Assembly: GCA_020849795.1 (NCBI GenBank)
Contig: JADZFR010000025.1
Location: 1 to 64,000, forward strand
Source of the DNA: Planctomycetota bacterium
GTDB taxonomy: Bacteria > Planctomycetota > UBA8742 > UBA2392
Direction: 5' to 3'
DNA: 64,000 nucleotides
The position numbers and the translations under genes were made by a program. The stretch's first letter is position 1, and every line of letters starts with the position of its first letter. The notes under the pieces are model-generated. The model was not told the DNA's origin. It made no database searches and saw only the letters and a program-made list of their open reading frames with translations. Shown one piece after another: positions 18,315-31,160 of this stretch.

Positions 18315-19024
18315 CGTGTCATCTCCACTATCACATCGACGGTCGCGCCATCCTTAATCTCGACGGCCATGTCCACGTCCTTGAAGCGCTTCTGTTTCTG
18401 CCAGGTCAGCAGCTTGTATTTGCCAACGGGCACGCCCTTGATCTCAAATGTCTCGCCATCGCCATCAAGCAGCGCGTAAGCCGGGTTCGGCGCCACGAAG
18501 AATTTGGCATCCATGCGCTTGTGAATGCTGCAGTGCACGCTGATTTCGCCGTAATCCTCGAAGGTGTGGCTGGCGGCGGCACCCTGTTCAAAAATGCCCA
18601 AGTCCAGCTCAATGTCGCCCAGAAAGTAGACGTTGTGGCTGATCGCCTTTTCTTCGTCGTTCTCGAACGTCACATCCTGCCCGCGCGTCAGCACCGCGAA
18701 GCCGGGGTCGAACTTTGCGCCTTTCTGGCTTACCTTGAGTTCTGCGGGCACGGCGTGCTGCCCCTGCGTAGTCACCTTGCCGGCGTCGTCTACCTTGACC
18801 AGGTACACCACCATCGGCTGGTTGGGCCGCTTGGCGCTGAAGTTGACTTTGCCTTTGACCGCGCCGGTGCTGGCACTGCTCCATTTCCAGTCGCCGGACT
18901 GCGCCTTGGCAGACTTGACCCATGTGGGTGCGGGTATGTGGCGCTCGCCACGCACCGACACCAGCAGCAGCGGCAAAGCTGCAACTGCCGTCAGCGACGC
19001 AAACAATGTGATCCAGCGTGACAT
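18311..19024 (-). CDS. Exported cupredoxin-domain protein with intact type 1 copper ligands
   Basis: 237 residues from ATG 19024 (MSRWITLFASLTAVAALP, signal peptide); ATGs 3 and 12 codons upstream are possible and no start has a strong ribosome site. The cupredoxin fold (about 100-178) carries H130 (ISHNVYF) and C165-x2-H168-x2-M171 (VHCSIHKRM), a complete type 1 blue-copper set with amicyanin-like loop spacing. A carboxypeptidase-regulatory-like beta domain follows (GVPVGKYKLLTWQ). Family role: electron transfer or copper binding outside the cytoplasm. It is the first gene of an operon with two paralogues that have lost the site. The partner is not identifiable here. Confidence 0.8.
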   Translation of the reverse strand: MSRWITLFASLTAVAALPLLLVSVRGERHIPAPTWVKSAKAQSGDWKWSSASTGAVKGKVNFSAKRPNQPMVVYLVKVDDAGKVTTQGQHAVPAELKVSQKGAKFDPGFAVLTRGQDVTFENDEEKAISHNVYFLGDIELDLGIFEQGAAASHTFEDYGEISVHCSIHKRMDAKFFVAPNPAYALLDGDGETFEIKGVPVGKYKLLTWQKQKRFKDVDMAVEIKDGATVDVIVEMTR

Positions 19025-19226
19025 GCGGAACATCAAACCCGAGGCTGAGGCGCGGGTCAAGGATGACGGAAGGCCGCGCCGGTACCCCTAGCCTCTCCCA
19101 GCCGCCGCAGGCCAGCACACGCCTTGTGGGGCAGCCTGCAAGCCCCTACATTGGAACGGTTTGCAGAATTGCGCGAACCCGGAGCACCCCGGGCGCGTAT
19201 TAGTTGTGACGTTTGAACGGAGCCAG

Positions 19227-19913
19227 ATGTCCACAGCCTCCGACAACCAGGACAACAAGCTCATGGCCGCGGTAAAGCGCGGCAACATGGAGGCGTTTGA
19301 GCAACTGTTTTACAAGTACTACCGGCGGCTCTACGCGCTGTTTTATCGCCTGTGCTGGGATGACGGCCGGGCAGAGGACCTGCTTCAGGAGACGTTCATC
19401 CGCACCTGGCGTGGCGCCATGACTTTCCGCGACGACCTGAAAGTCTCAAGCTGGATCTACCGCATCGGGCGTAACTGCTGGATTGATCTTGAGGCCCGCC
19501 GCAAGTCGGTGCGCCGCGCCGTGGACGTGGAGAGCGACAGCCTGCTCGACTCCGGCCGCGTCGACGCCCTGTCGGAAAACGACCCCCGCGCCACTACCAG
19601 CGGCCGCTACGCCGCGATCAAGCCGATGCAGACGATTGATGCCCTCGCGGTGTCGCGCGACGAGGGCCCCGACATGCGCGCCGAGAAACGAGAAATCGAA
19701 GACAGCGTGCGCGCCGGCCTGCTGGACCTCGACCCGATGCACCGGCTGGTGCTGGTGATGAGCTTCTACCAGGGCATGACCTACAGCGAGATCGCGGAAG
19801 CGCTGGAGATCCCGCTGGGCACAGTCAAATCGCGCGTCTATTACGCAGAGCGCAAACTGCGCGACCGCTTGAAGCGCTTTGTCGGCAAGGCACAGGGGGC
19901 GCCCCATGCTTGA
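19227..19913 (+). CDS. ECF-type RNA polymerase sigma factor
   Basis: 228 residues from ATG 19227, chosen for GGAG 7 nt upstream; 22 further codons are open upstream. Sigma-70 region 2 lies at about 10-85 (LMAAVKRGNMEAFEQLFYKYY; EDLLQETFIRTWRG) and region 4 at about 165-220 (MSFYQGMTYSEIAEALEIPLGTVKSRV, a clear helix-turn-helix). The linker between them (about 95-155) is longer than usual for ECF factors. Its last 8 nt overlap the next gene, whose product is a membrane anti-sigma-like protein, the standard pairing for signal-controlled sigma factors. Confidence 0.93.
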   Translation: MSTASDNQDNKLMAAVKRGNMEAFEQLFYKYYRRLYALFYRLCWDDGRAEDLLQETFIRTWRGAMTFRDDLKVSSWIYRIGRNCWIDLEARRKSVRRAVDVESDSLLDSGRVDALSENDPRATTSGRYAAIKPMQTIDALAVSRDEGPDMRAEKREIEDSVRAGLLDLDPMHRLVLVMSFYQGMTYSEIAEALEIPLGTVKSRVYYAERKLRDRLKRFVGKAQGAPHA

Positions 19914-21195
19914 CGACGAGAAAGTCACGCAGGCGGCGCCGGGCCTGCAACTGGTCAGCTACGTTCTCGGCGAACTTGATGCCGACTCGCAGGTCGCCAT
20001 TGACAAGCGCGCCGAAGCCGACCCCGCCATCAAGGAAGAACTGGAAGAGATTCGCAGTCACATGCGTCTGCACCAGCAGGTGCGCAGCGTGGCGCCAAGA
20101 CGCGGCAGCTTCGAGCGGCTGCGAAGCCGCCTGAAGAAAGACGGAGCGTTTGACGGCGCGATCCCGGGCGTGCACGCGATGCTGCGCCGCAGTTTCCTGA
20201 TCGCGATGCTGGTCGGCGTGGTCGCCGTGGTGCTGCTGATCGTGTTCTCTCGCGGGGGCGAAGGCCTGGCCACACCCGAAGTGATTGGCCAGATTGTGTA
20301 CACCAGCCCGACCCTGACGGTCGGCGAGAGGCGCAGCGAAGTCGAGCGCACTGAGTTGCTGCTGAACAAGGAGTACGACACCGGCGCCTACGACGCCTTT
20401 GTCTGGCTGCCGACAGGAGTGAACAACACGTTCAGCACCATGGAAGCGCAGCCCAACAGCAGTTTCAAGTTCACACAGTCGCGACGCGTTGAAATTACGC
20501 GCGGCGAGTTTCGCCGCCTGGACATCCAGCCCGGCGGCGTGGGGGAGGGATCGTTCGAGGTTAAGACGCCCCACTGCACGGTCCAGGTGGACCAGGGCAG
20601 CCTGACAATCAACATTGCGCGAGACGGCTCCGAAACCCAGGTCAGCGTCGGGCGTGGCAGCGTGCGGGTGTATGGCCTGAACTCTGAGCGCAGCATCCCG
20701 GTCACCGCCGGCTACTGCACAAGTGTGGAACGCGGCAAACTGCCTGACCCGGCGCGGCCGGTGCTGAAGCTGCTGCTGAGCCGCGTGGCAGGCAGTGAGT
20801 TCCTGATTGAGGTCACGATGGTCAACGCCGGCTATGTACCGTTCAAGGTGCGCCGCGCCATTGACCGCGAACGCGCGTTCTCAGAGCCGATCTACCTGCT
20901 GCACGTGTCGCATGCGTCAGAGTACGAGCCCGACACAACGCCCGAAAACGTCAGCCTGCCGCCGTGGCCGCCGACACCTGAGCCCGACCCGGGCAACGAC
21001 CACACCGGCGAGACCTGGCTTGAACCGGGCGCGACCTATCGCTTCCGGTTTGATGTCAGCCCGTTGCTGGTGGTCACGCCCCGCGTCGAGCACTGGCTGC
21101 GGCTTGAGTATCGTGGCGACCTTTACGGCGCGCAGGGCGAAGCTCGAGTGCGCATCCAGAGCGAGAACCTGAAACTAGACCTGAGGTCCCGATGA
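19906..21195 (+). CDS. Membrane anti-sigma factor with FecR-like outer domain
   Basis: 429 residues; ATG 19906 overlaps the sigma gene by 8 nt and follows GGGGGCGCC. The N-terminal cytoplasmic helical domain (about 1-90: LVSYVLGELDADSQVAI, EIRSHMRLHQQV) matches the shape of anti-sigma domains. One membrane helix lies at about 98-120 (FLIAMLVGVVAVVLLIVF). The outer region contains a FecR-like beta domain (about 190-275: GSFEVKTPHCTVQVDQGSL, VSVGRGSVRVYG) and a further beta-rich region. Expected role: holds the ECF sigma factor at the membrane until an envelope signal. It overlaps the DUF4175-type gene by 4 nt (ATGA), so all three form one operon. Confidence 0.85.
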   Translation: MLDDEKVTQAAPGLQLVSYVLGELDADSQVAIDKRAEADPAIKEELEEIRSHMRLHQQVRSVAPRRGSFERLRSRLKKDGAFDGAIPGVHAMLRRSFLIAMLVGVVAVVLLIVFSRGGEGLATPEVIGQIVYTSPTLTVGERRSEVERTELLLNKEYDTGAYDAFVWLPTGVNNTFSTMEAQPNSSFKFTQSRRVEITRGEFRRLDIQPGGVGEGSFEVKTPHCTVQVDQGSLTINIARDGSETQVSVGRGSVRVYGLNSERSIPVTAGYCTSVERGKLPDPARPVLKLLLSRVAGSEFLIEVTMVNAGYVPFKVRRAIDRERAFSEPIYLLHVSHASEYEPDTTPENVSLPPWPPTPEPDPGNDHTGETWLEPGATYRFRFDVSPLLVVTPRVEHWLRLEYRGDLYGAQGEARVRIQSENLKLDLRSR

Positions 21196-23747
21196 GTCTT
21201 TCCCTGATCGAAAAGAAACTGGCGCAGTTGCGCGGGCACATCCGCCTGATGTTCCTGTCGTGGGGCCTGGCCAAGCTGCTGATCTGGGCCGCCGGGCTGA
21301 CGTTGTGGCTTTACTACACCGACCTGGTGCTGAAGTTGCCGGGAGGCATGCGCGTCGGGTTTCTGGTCTTGTCTCTGCTGATCCTGGCGGTAGTCGCGAT
21401 CCGCAACCTGGTGTACCCGTTGTCCCGTACACTCAGTGATGAAGACCTTGCGCTGCTGGTCGAGCGCGAGTACCCGCTGCTGAACGACCGCCTGATCACT
21501 TCGCTGCAACTGCTGAAAAGCCAGGAGAAGTACAAAGATGCCGCCAGCGGCGACATGATGCGCGCGGTCGTCATCGAGTCCTTCGATATTGCCGGCAAGC
21601 TGCAGTTCAACGAGGCGGTGCGCTCGCGCCGACTGCTGTACATGGTCACGGGCAGCATCCTGGCCATGGCGATCGTGTTCGGCCATGCGGTGTTTGCGCG
21701 CGGCGACATGAGCACATGGGTGCGTCGCGCCCTGGGTGGCGGGCCGGAGTGGCCGACCAACACCCAACTCGAAGTCATGATCCTGGCGCGTGACCAGTTG
21801 CCACAGTATCCGACGACCGAAGAGCTGAACGTCAACTTCACGTTCAATCCCGAGGCTTCCATACCCGAGTTGCGGGCCACCGGCGTGTATGAAGTTGCCG
21901 CCGGCAGCGACCTGCGCATCATCGCGCGCCCCAGCGGCGAAGACCCGGTCGAAGCCGAAATCCGTATCGTCTCGTTCCAGCGCGACCCCGAGACGGGTCG
22001 GTATATGCAGGTTGGCGGCCCCGTCAGCAGGCCGATGGAACGCGCCGCGATGGTCGGTGGCGAGGGCGAACAGATATTCTTTTCCTACAACAAGCTCAGC
22101 ATCATCAATCCCGTTGAGCAGATCACGATCCGCGCCGGCGACGCCACGGCAGGTCCCTTCACGGTGCGTGTGATCCCGCCGCCCGAGATCACCAGCAGCA
22201 TTGAGATCAGCTACGTCTATCCCGAGTACCTGGTGCTGGCCGAGCGCACGACCAACGAGCCTGCCATCGACGCCGTTGCGGGCACACATGTGCGTGTAAG
22301 GTTTACCACCAGCAAACCCTTGCAGTTGGAAGGGCCTGAGGCAAGCGCGTTGCTTGTCGATTTCAATGTCGGCAGCAGCCAGCGCTACCTGCTCGATACC
22401 GACCAGGCTGCGGGCGAGAACGCCTACAGCGTGCGCATCCCCGGGTTGCAGCTTGGCATGAGCCGTTGGCGCCTGAAGCTGGTGGACCGCCAGGGCATCG
22501 AAAACGGGCAGCGCATCGGTGACCTGATGCAGGTGAAGGAAGACACGGCACCGACCGTGCGGGTGCTGTTCAGCGGCGACCCGCTTGTCAGCAACCAGTT
22601 TGTGTACGTGACTGAGGACGCCGTCATTCCGCTTGAGTTCGATCTGCGCGACGACTATGGCGTGGGCAGCGCCCGCATGTTCTGGCGCTACTCGATCGAC
22701 AACGAGTTCACCGAGTACAAGCCTTTCGCCGAGGGCTTCAAACACTTGGGGTCCAAACCCGAGCGCGAGGTGAAGGGTGGTTTCGAACTCGAGTTCTCCA
22801 AGTTGCTGGCCGGCACATCGCCGCCGGCCGGGACCCGCGTGAGCGTGGAACTGTACATCCAGGCCTTTGACCTCAACCAGGTAAAGCCGGAAGACGGCTC
22901 GCCGCCGGTGTTCCAGGGCAGCAAGCACAACACCACAATGACGTACGAACTGACCGACGTTGACGAGTTGCGCGCCAAAGTCAGCAGCCAGATCCGCCAG
23001 ATCAAGACCACCATCAACGCCATGCTGACCAACCAGGCCGAGTTGCTGCAGATCAGCCTGGACGCGCTGGAGCAGCCGGGCCTGCTGGATTTCCGCAACG
23101 AAAAAGGCGAGGCCCTGCGCAAGGACCTGAACGACGCCTACCGGCGCCAGAACCAGCTGCTGCGCGACGCTGAGGTTGTACTGTCGCGCTTTGGCGTGTT
23201 CGCGCAGGTGTACCAGTTCAACCGGCTTGAACGCGAAGACCTCGCGCGCCCGCAAGAGTCGCGCATCCAGACGGTGCGCCTGCTGCTGGCAGTCGCGTCG
23301 GCCGACCGCGACTTGCAGCAGGCGATCAACAACCCGCTGGTGCGCCTGGAAGAAGCCGAGGACGACACCATCCGCACGCTGGCGCGTGATGTGATCAGCA
23401 ACCTGCGCCGCAGCCTGCTGCGTGCGTTGCCCGAGCCGGGCTTCAGCGCCGACAGCTTCGGCAAACTGATCCAGGAAAATCGTGTCTACACACCCGGATG
23501 TCTCGAGCGCGGACGCGGCATTTATGAAAACGTGCTTGAGGTCGGCATCAAGCCCAACGAACGCCGCGAACTGTTGAGTGAACTGACCAAGCAGCAGGAG
23601 CTGACTGTCTCGGTGCTGCGCGCCGTGCAGGAACAGGTGAAAAAGTGGGAAGGCTACGACGACATTCTGCAAGGCTTCCGGAACTTGCTGAAGAACCAGA
23701 AAGACACCAACGAGGGCGTAACCGACGAAGCCCGCGACGGTGACTAA
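21192..23747 (+). CDS. DUF4175-type membrane protein
   Basis: 851 residues. Two membrane helices at the N-terminus (about 22-42 and 55-72), the cytoplasmic segment with LSDEDLALLVEREYPLLNDRLITSLQ, and a third helix near 150-168. Then a long extracytoplasmic beta-rich region (about 190-590) and a helical C-terminal part (about 600-850). The layout and the N-terminal motif match the poorly characterised DUF4175 family, whose members often carry a Gln/Glu-rich helical tail; here a comparable low-complexity helical sequence is encoded by the next gene instead. ATGA overlap with the anti-sigma gene. Function unknown; likely an envelope component controlled by the sigma/anti-sigma pair. Confidence 0.75.
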   Translation: MSLSLIEKKLAQLRGHIRLMFLSWGLAKLLIWAAGLTLWLYYTDLVLKLPGGMRVGFLVLSLLILAVVAIRNLVYPLSRTLSDEDLALLVEREYPLLNDRLITSLQLLKSQEKYKDAASGDMMRAVVIESFDIAGKLQFNEAVRSRRLLYMVTGSILAMAIVFGHAVFARGDMSTWVRRALGGGPEWPTNTQLEVMILARDQLPQYPTTEELNVNFTFNPEASIPELRATGVYEVAAGSDLRIIARPSGEDPVEAEIRIVSFQRDPETGRYMQVGGPVSRPMERAAMVGGEGEQIFFSYNKLSIINPVEQITIRAGDATAGPFTVRVIPPPEITSSIEISYVYPEYLVLAERTTNEPAIDAVAGTHVRVRFTTSKPLQLEGPEASALLVDFNVGSSQRYLLDTDQAAGENAYSVRIPGLQLGMSRWRLKLVDRQGIENGQRIGDLMQVKEDTAPTVRVLFSGDPLVSNQFVYVTEDAVIPLEFDLRDDYGVGSARMFWRYSIDNEFTEYKPFAEGFKHLGSKPEREVKGGFELEFSKLLAGTSPPAGTRVSVELYIQAFDLNQVKPEDGSPPVFQGSKHNTTMTYELTDVDELRAKVSSQIRQIKTTINAMLTNQAELLQISLDALEQPGLLDFRNEKGEALRKDLNDAYRRQNQLLRDAEVVLSRFGVFAQVYQFNRLEREDLARPQESRIQTVRLLLAVASADRDLQQAINNPLVRLEEAEDDTIRTLARDVISNLRRSLLRALPEPGFSADSFGKLIQENRVYTPGCLERGRGIYENVLEVGIKPNERRELLSELTKQQELTVSVLRAVQEQVKKWEGYDDILQGFRNLLKNQKDTNEGVTDEARDGD

Positions 23748-23784
23748 CCGAGTCACGCTTCGCAATCACGTGCACTCTGCCTGG

Positions 23785-23804
23785 ACCGGACACTTGTGTC
23801 CGGT
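23785..23804 (+). terminator. Terminator-like hairpin after the sigma operon
   Basis: A nearly perfect palindrome ACCGGACAC..GTGTCCGGT (8-9 bp, tight loop) lies 38 nt past the DUF4175-type stop. It is followed by CTGTGGTTCTCT rather than a clean T run, so it may act as a weak terminator or as an mRNA-stabilising hairpin. Confidence 0.5.
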
Positions 23805-23944
23805 CTGTGGTTCTCTAAACCATTGGTAGCAAACCACTTACGTTGAAGATCAAAATCCTTCTGAATTCTACTTCTTCCTTATGAACCGAAGTGCCCTGCT
23901 TGGCGTAATACCTTTAGTGACTGACTGTTCTGCGGGGACCATTC

Positions 23945-27799
<3,855 letters not shown>

Positions 27800-27872
27800 G
27801 GAACTGGCAGCCGCGGATCGGCGTATCATACAATAGAACAAGCGGCCAAGCCGCCCAACGAAGGAAGCAGCC

Positions 27873-28787
27873 ATGAAAAAACTCATTCTTGCAGTCGCCC
27901 TCAGCGGCTTGATTGGTGCCCCTGTGTTCGCCCAGGAAGGCGGCGAGCCGGCGCCCCAGAAGACGCCGCAGGAAATGATGGCCGAGCTGCACAAGCTGAT
28001 GAAGAAGGCCAGCGACGAGATGGAGGGCCTTGAGAAGGAACTGGCCCGTGCCTCGCTTGATGCCCCCAAAGCCGACGTCGTGGCCGAACGCATTGAAAAG
28101 ATCAAGAAGGCCATGCGCGAAGGCAAGCTCGATGAGCTGCCCGAGGGCCTGCGCAAGCAGATTGCCGAGAATCCTGCCGAGTTGGCCAAGGCCAGCGGCA
28201 AGAGTGAGGAAGAGATCCGCAAGCTGTCAGAAGACAGCAAGGGCCTCGAAGAGCTGCTGCGCCAGAACCCGGAGCTGCTCAAGAAACTCGCCGAGAGCGA
28301 AAGCACCATGGAGAGTGTGACTCGCCATCAGCACGAAGCCGAAAAGAAGCTGGAAGAGACCCTGAAAAAGCAGCGCGAATCTGCCGAGTCGGCCCGCCAG
28401 AGTGTGGACGAGAGCATCAAGATCGCCCACCAGTTGAAGCAGTCCGGCCAGGGACAGGGCCAGGGCAAGCCAGACAACAAGGGCCAGAAGACCGAAGACC
28501 CGCGCCAGGGCAAAGAGCAGGAACAGGGCGGCAAGCAGCCCAACAGCAACGCCGAAGGCCAGTACCAGCCCGGTGACGGCAAGCTCAAGCCCGACGAGCA
28601 AACCGACGAGTTCGCCCGCGGCAAAGGCGACGGCTTCCAGACCAACCTGAAAGAAAAGGACATGAAGGGCGGCGCAAGCAGCGAAGACAGCCGCGAGCCC
28701 AGCAAGTACAAAGGCTTCTGGGAGAAGTTCAACCGCGAAACCCAGAAGCGCACCGAAGACCGCAAAGACGCCGGTAAAGACAAGTAG
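27873..28787 (+). CDS. Exported helical low-complexity protein
   Basis: 304 residues; signal peptide MKKLILAVALSGLIGAPVFAQ with cleavage after FAQ, and AAGGAAG about 6 nt upstream of the ATG. Residues 30-190 are helical and coiled-coil-like (PQEMMAELHKLMKKASDEM). Residues about 190-290 are Gly/Gln/Lys-rich and disordered. It follows the giant coiled-coil gene by 73 nt and ends at a strong terminator, so the two are probably cotranscribed. Composition matches its neighbour, suggesting a joint envelope role. No known family recognised. Confidence 0.75.
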   Translation: MKKLILAVALSGLIGAPVFAQEGGEPAPQKTPQEMMAELHKLMKKASDEMEGLEKELARASLDAPKADVVAERIEKIKKAMREGKLDELPEGLRKQIAENPAELAKASGKSEEEIRKLSEDSKGLEELLRQNPELLKKLAESESTMESVTRHQHEAEKKLEETLKKQRESAESARQSVDESIKIAHQLKQSGQGQGQGKPDNKGQKTEDPRQGKEQEQGGKQPNSNAEGQYQPGDGKLKPDEQTDEFARGKGDGFQTNLKEKDMKGGASSEDSREPSKYKGFWEKFNRETQKRTEDRKDAGKDK

Positions 28788-28806
28788 CCGCACACCACAA
28801 CACCAG

Positions 28807-28830
28807 CCCCGCCCGCAAGGGCGGGGTTTT
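28807..28830 (+). terminator. Rho-independent terminator
   Basis: Perfect 8-bp stem CCCCGCCC (28807-28814) / GGGCGGGG (28819-28826), GCAA tetraloop, then TTTT. It ends the coiled-coil gene pair and faces the convergent phosphodiesterase gene whose stop is at 28838, so it may serve both directions. Confidence 0.9.
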
Positions 28831-28837
28831 GCGTTGC

Positions 28838-30181
28838 CTAACGAAGGCCCAGCAGCGTCAGCACGATTGCTTTCACGTCGGTCATGGCCGGCGCCTCGGG
28901 CAGCGCGGCTGCCTCACTGCACGCGATGATCGGCCCGTCGGCAGGGTCGCGGGCCGGCAGGCCGTGACTGCCCTTGACGATCGACGGGTCGAGCGGGCAG
29001 GTGCGAAAGCGGTAGCGCAGCCCCAGCTTCTTGCGCAGCAGTGTCGCGCCGGCGCCCGCTTTGCTGCCTGCCATGAACAACTCGCACGGGTCGTAGCCGG
29101 GCTTGCGGTGGATATCGACGCTGCGCGCATAGTCAGGCGCGCTGTTATCGTCAAGCCAGTACGGGTACGCGAACCACGAGTCGGGCGCACTCAGCAGGAC
29201 CAGGTCGCCGGCGTTGCGATGCTCAATGTGCAGCCGCTGCTGGTCCGTGCGGTCCAGCACCTGCGCCACGCCGGGCAGACCTTCCAGCACGCGGCGGACG
29301 TCTGGTTCGTCGGCTGCATTGTGCAGGTACACGTGGGCGGTCTGGTGGTCGCACACGGCGAACGCGCGGCTGTCGTGCACATCCAGCATCTCGCCATAGG
29401 GCCCGGGGCGCACGCGAAGCAATCCCGCGCGGCGCAATGCCCGGTTGGGCGTCACGGCGCGGGTCACGGGTGTGATGCCGTACTCGCTGACGACCAGTAC
29501 GCCGGCGCCAATAGCTGCCGCAGCGTCAATCACCAGCTTCGCGCATGCGTCCACCTCGGCCACCAGTCGCGCAGTGTCGGCTCTCTCGCCCAGGCGCTGC
29601 AAGTCGTAATCGAGGTGGGGGAGATAGCACAGTGTCAGCGTCGGCTGCTTCTCGCGTATCACCTTGGCCGTGGCGCGCGCGATCCAGTCGCTGCTCGGCA
29701 GTCCGGCCCGCGGGCCCCAGAAGGCCTGAAACGGGAAGTTGCCGAGCGCGCCCTTGAGCTCGGCTGCCATCTCCGGCGGCTCGGTCTGGATGTCGAACTC
29801 TTTGCTGCCGTCGCTGCCGTAGTGCGGCTTGGGCGTGACCGACCAGTCGCACCCGCTGCCCTGGTTGAACCACCAGAACATCTTCGCGCTCGTGAACTTG
29901 TCACCGGCCAGCTTGCGCGCCGTGCGATACACGGGCTCGGGCAGCAGCCGGTTGCTCTGCACCCAGTTGCGCACTTCGCCCAGCTCGCGCCAGAACCACG
30001 TGTTGCCGACCACGCCATGCTGCGCGGGCTGCAGCCCGGTCAGCATGCTGGCCTGGGCGGTCATCGTGACTGCGGGGAACACCCCCGCAAGCGGCTTGCG
30101 CGCCAGCGTCGAGATAACCTGCGCCTTTGCGGCAAGCGCGGGCGTGAGCCCGACAACATTGATGACGACCAGCGGTTTCAT
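28838..30181 (-). CDS. Alkaline-phosphatase-superfamily phosphodiesterase/nucleotide pyrophosphatase-like protein
   Basis: 447 residues, no signal peptide, so probably cytoplasmic. It follows the type I phosphodiesterase/NPP pattern: N-terminal beta strand LVVINVVGLTPAL, nucleophile region FPAVTMTAQASMLTG (the Thr is the expected nucleophile), LPHLDYDLQRLG (metal-binding Asp and following residues), VLVVSEYGIT, and late KGSHGLP (His). The usual Asp of the first strand (normally FDG or IDG) is replaced (VVG), so metal binding may differ from classical members. Substrate unknown. It converges on the terminator at 28807-28830 and diverges from the lipoprotein gene at 30309. Confidence 0.75.
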   Translation of the reverse strand: MKPLVVINVVGLTPALAAKAQVISTLARKPLAGVFPAVTMTAQASMLTGLQPAQHGVVGNTWFWRELGEVRNWVQSNRLLPEPVYRTARKLAGDKFTSAKMFWWFNQGSGCDWSVTPKPHYGSDGSKEFDIQTEPPEMAAELKGALGNFPFQAFWGPRAGLPSSDWIARATAKVIREKQPTLTLCYLPHLDYDLQRLGERADTARLVAEVDACAKLVIDAAAAIGAGVLVVSEYGITPVTRAVTPNRALRRAGLLRVRPGPYGEMLDVHDSRAFAVCDHQTAHVYLHNAADEPDVRRVLEGLPGVAQVLDRTDQQRLHIEHRNAGDLVLLSAPDSWFAYPYWLDDNSAPDYARSVDIHRKPGYDPCELFMAGSKAGAGATLLRKKLGLRYRFRTCPLDPSIVKGSHGLPARDPADGPIIACSEAAALPEAPAMTDVKAIVLTLLGLR

Positions 30182-30308
30182 GGCAACGTTTTAGCCTGTG
30201 TGCGGCGCTTCGCGCCACCGGCTTTAACTTCTTCCAATGCGGCTTTGGCTATTCCTTGAAACTTGCCTGCTAGAAACCACGCCGTTGACGAAACCCAGGA
30301 GTGGATGC

Positions 30309-31022
30309 ATGCGCAAATCAGTGTTTCTGCTCGCAGTGCTGCTCGTTGGCGTAACGGCTGCCTGCAAGACGAAGGACAAAAGCGGCGGCGGGACGGGCGG
30401 CTGCAGCGCCGCCGAAAAGGCGTGCGGCGCCGACACAGACGTCGCTCAGGAGATGATCGACCGGTACCTCAACGGCACGCAGAAGGCGTCGGCGTGGGTC
30501 GCGCTGCATGAAACCGTCAGCGTCGGCCAGATGTGGCACGTCGAGAGCGACTTCGGCGCCGGCAAGAGCACCGACAAATGGCAGGTGGTCGCCAAGCCCG
30601 CAAAGAGTGAGTTCATCATCGAGAACCTGTCCGCACAGGGCGTGGTGTTGGCCTATGAGGTCGATGCCTGGGCCGACGCGGGCACGCCCAACGTCAAGAA
30701 AGCCTGGATCGGCAAGGAAGGCGCCGAGCCCAAAGAAATCAAGGTCGCCGAGTGGAAGGCCGGCATGGGCGAAGCGGCTGACGCCCCGGGCATCGTGGTG
30801 CGCGAAGACTTCGCAAACGTCGAGATGGGCGGCAAGAAGTTCGACGGCGAAGTCATCATCGTGAAAGACAGCGGCAACACGACCAGGACCTGGATCGCCA
30901 AAAACGGCTGGTTCAGCAAAGTGATCCGCATGGACATGAACGACAAGACGATGATCAAGCTGACCAAGGCCCACTTCGACGAAAAAGTCGAGACCTTCCT
31001 GAAGTGGCCCGAAGCAAAGTAG
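30309..31022 (+). CDS. Lipoprotein of unknown function
   Basis: 237 residues from ATG 30309, chosen for AGGAG 7 nt upstream; it gives MRKSVFLLAVLLVGVTAAC with a lipobox-like TAAC. After a Gly-rich linker come CSAAEKACGADTD and a mixed alpha/beta domain with VVAKPAKSEFIIENLSAQG and FDGEVIIVKDSGNTTRTW. No catalytic motif and no family recognised. It stands alone between the divergent phosphodiesterase and a terminator-like hairpin. Confidence 0.7.
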   Translation: MRKSVFLLAVLLVGVTAACKTKDKSGGGTGGCSAAEKACGADTDVAQEMIDRYLNGTQKASAWVALHETVSVGQMWHVESDFGAGKSTDKWQVVAKPAKSEFIIENLSAQGVVLAYEVDAWADAGTPNVKKAWIGKEGAEPKEIKVAEWKAGMGEAADAPGIVVREDFANVEMGGKKFDGEVIIVKDSGNTTRTWIAKNGWFSKVIRMDMNDKTMIKLTKAHFDEKVETFLKWPEAK

Positions 31023-31039
31023 CCGTGCCGCCAGCATGC

Positions 31040-31059
31040 GCCCCGGCAGCAGCCGGGGC
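31040..31059 (+). terminator. Terminator-like hairpin
   Basis: Perfect 8-bp stem GCCCCGGC / GCCGGGGC with AGCA tetraloop, 17 nt past the lipoprotein stop. The following GTTCTGCGTT is only moderately T-rich. Confidence 0.7.
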
Positions 31060-31160
31060 GTTCTGCGTTAAGGCAGCGCTTCTGGCCTGTTGGCCGGGCA
31101 CAATTCCGTAGTAATGCGACATATTGGCCGATAGACTGAGTCACTCCAATTTGGGGTAGT

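Noticed and set aside
21123-23765. Long minus-strand open frame of 880 codons
   Set aside because: It is an antisense shadow of the DUF4175-type gene; its translation is low-quality His/Arg/Gln-rich sequence with no family motifs, a common artefact in GC-rich DNA.
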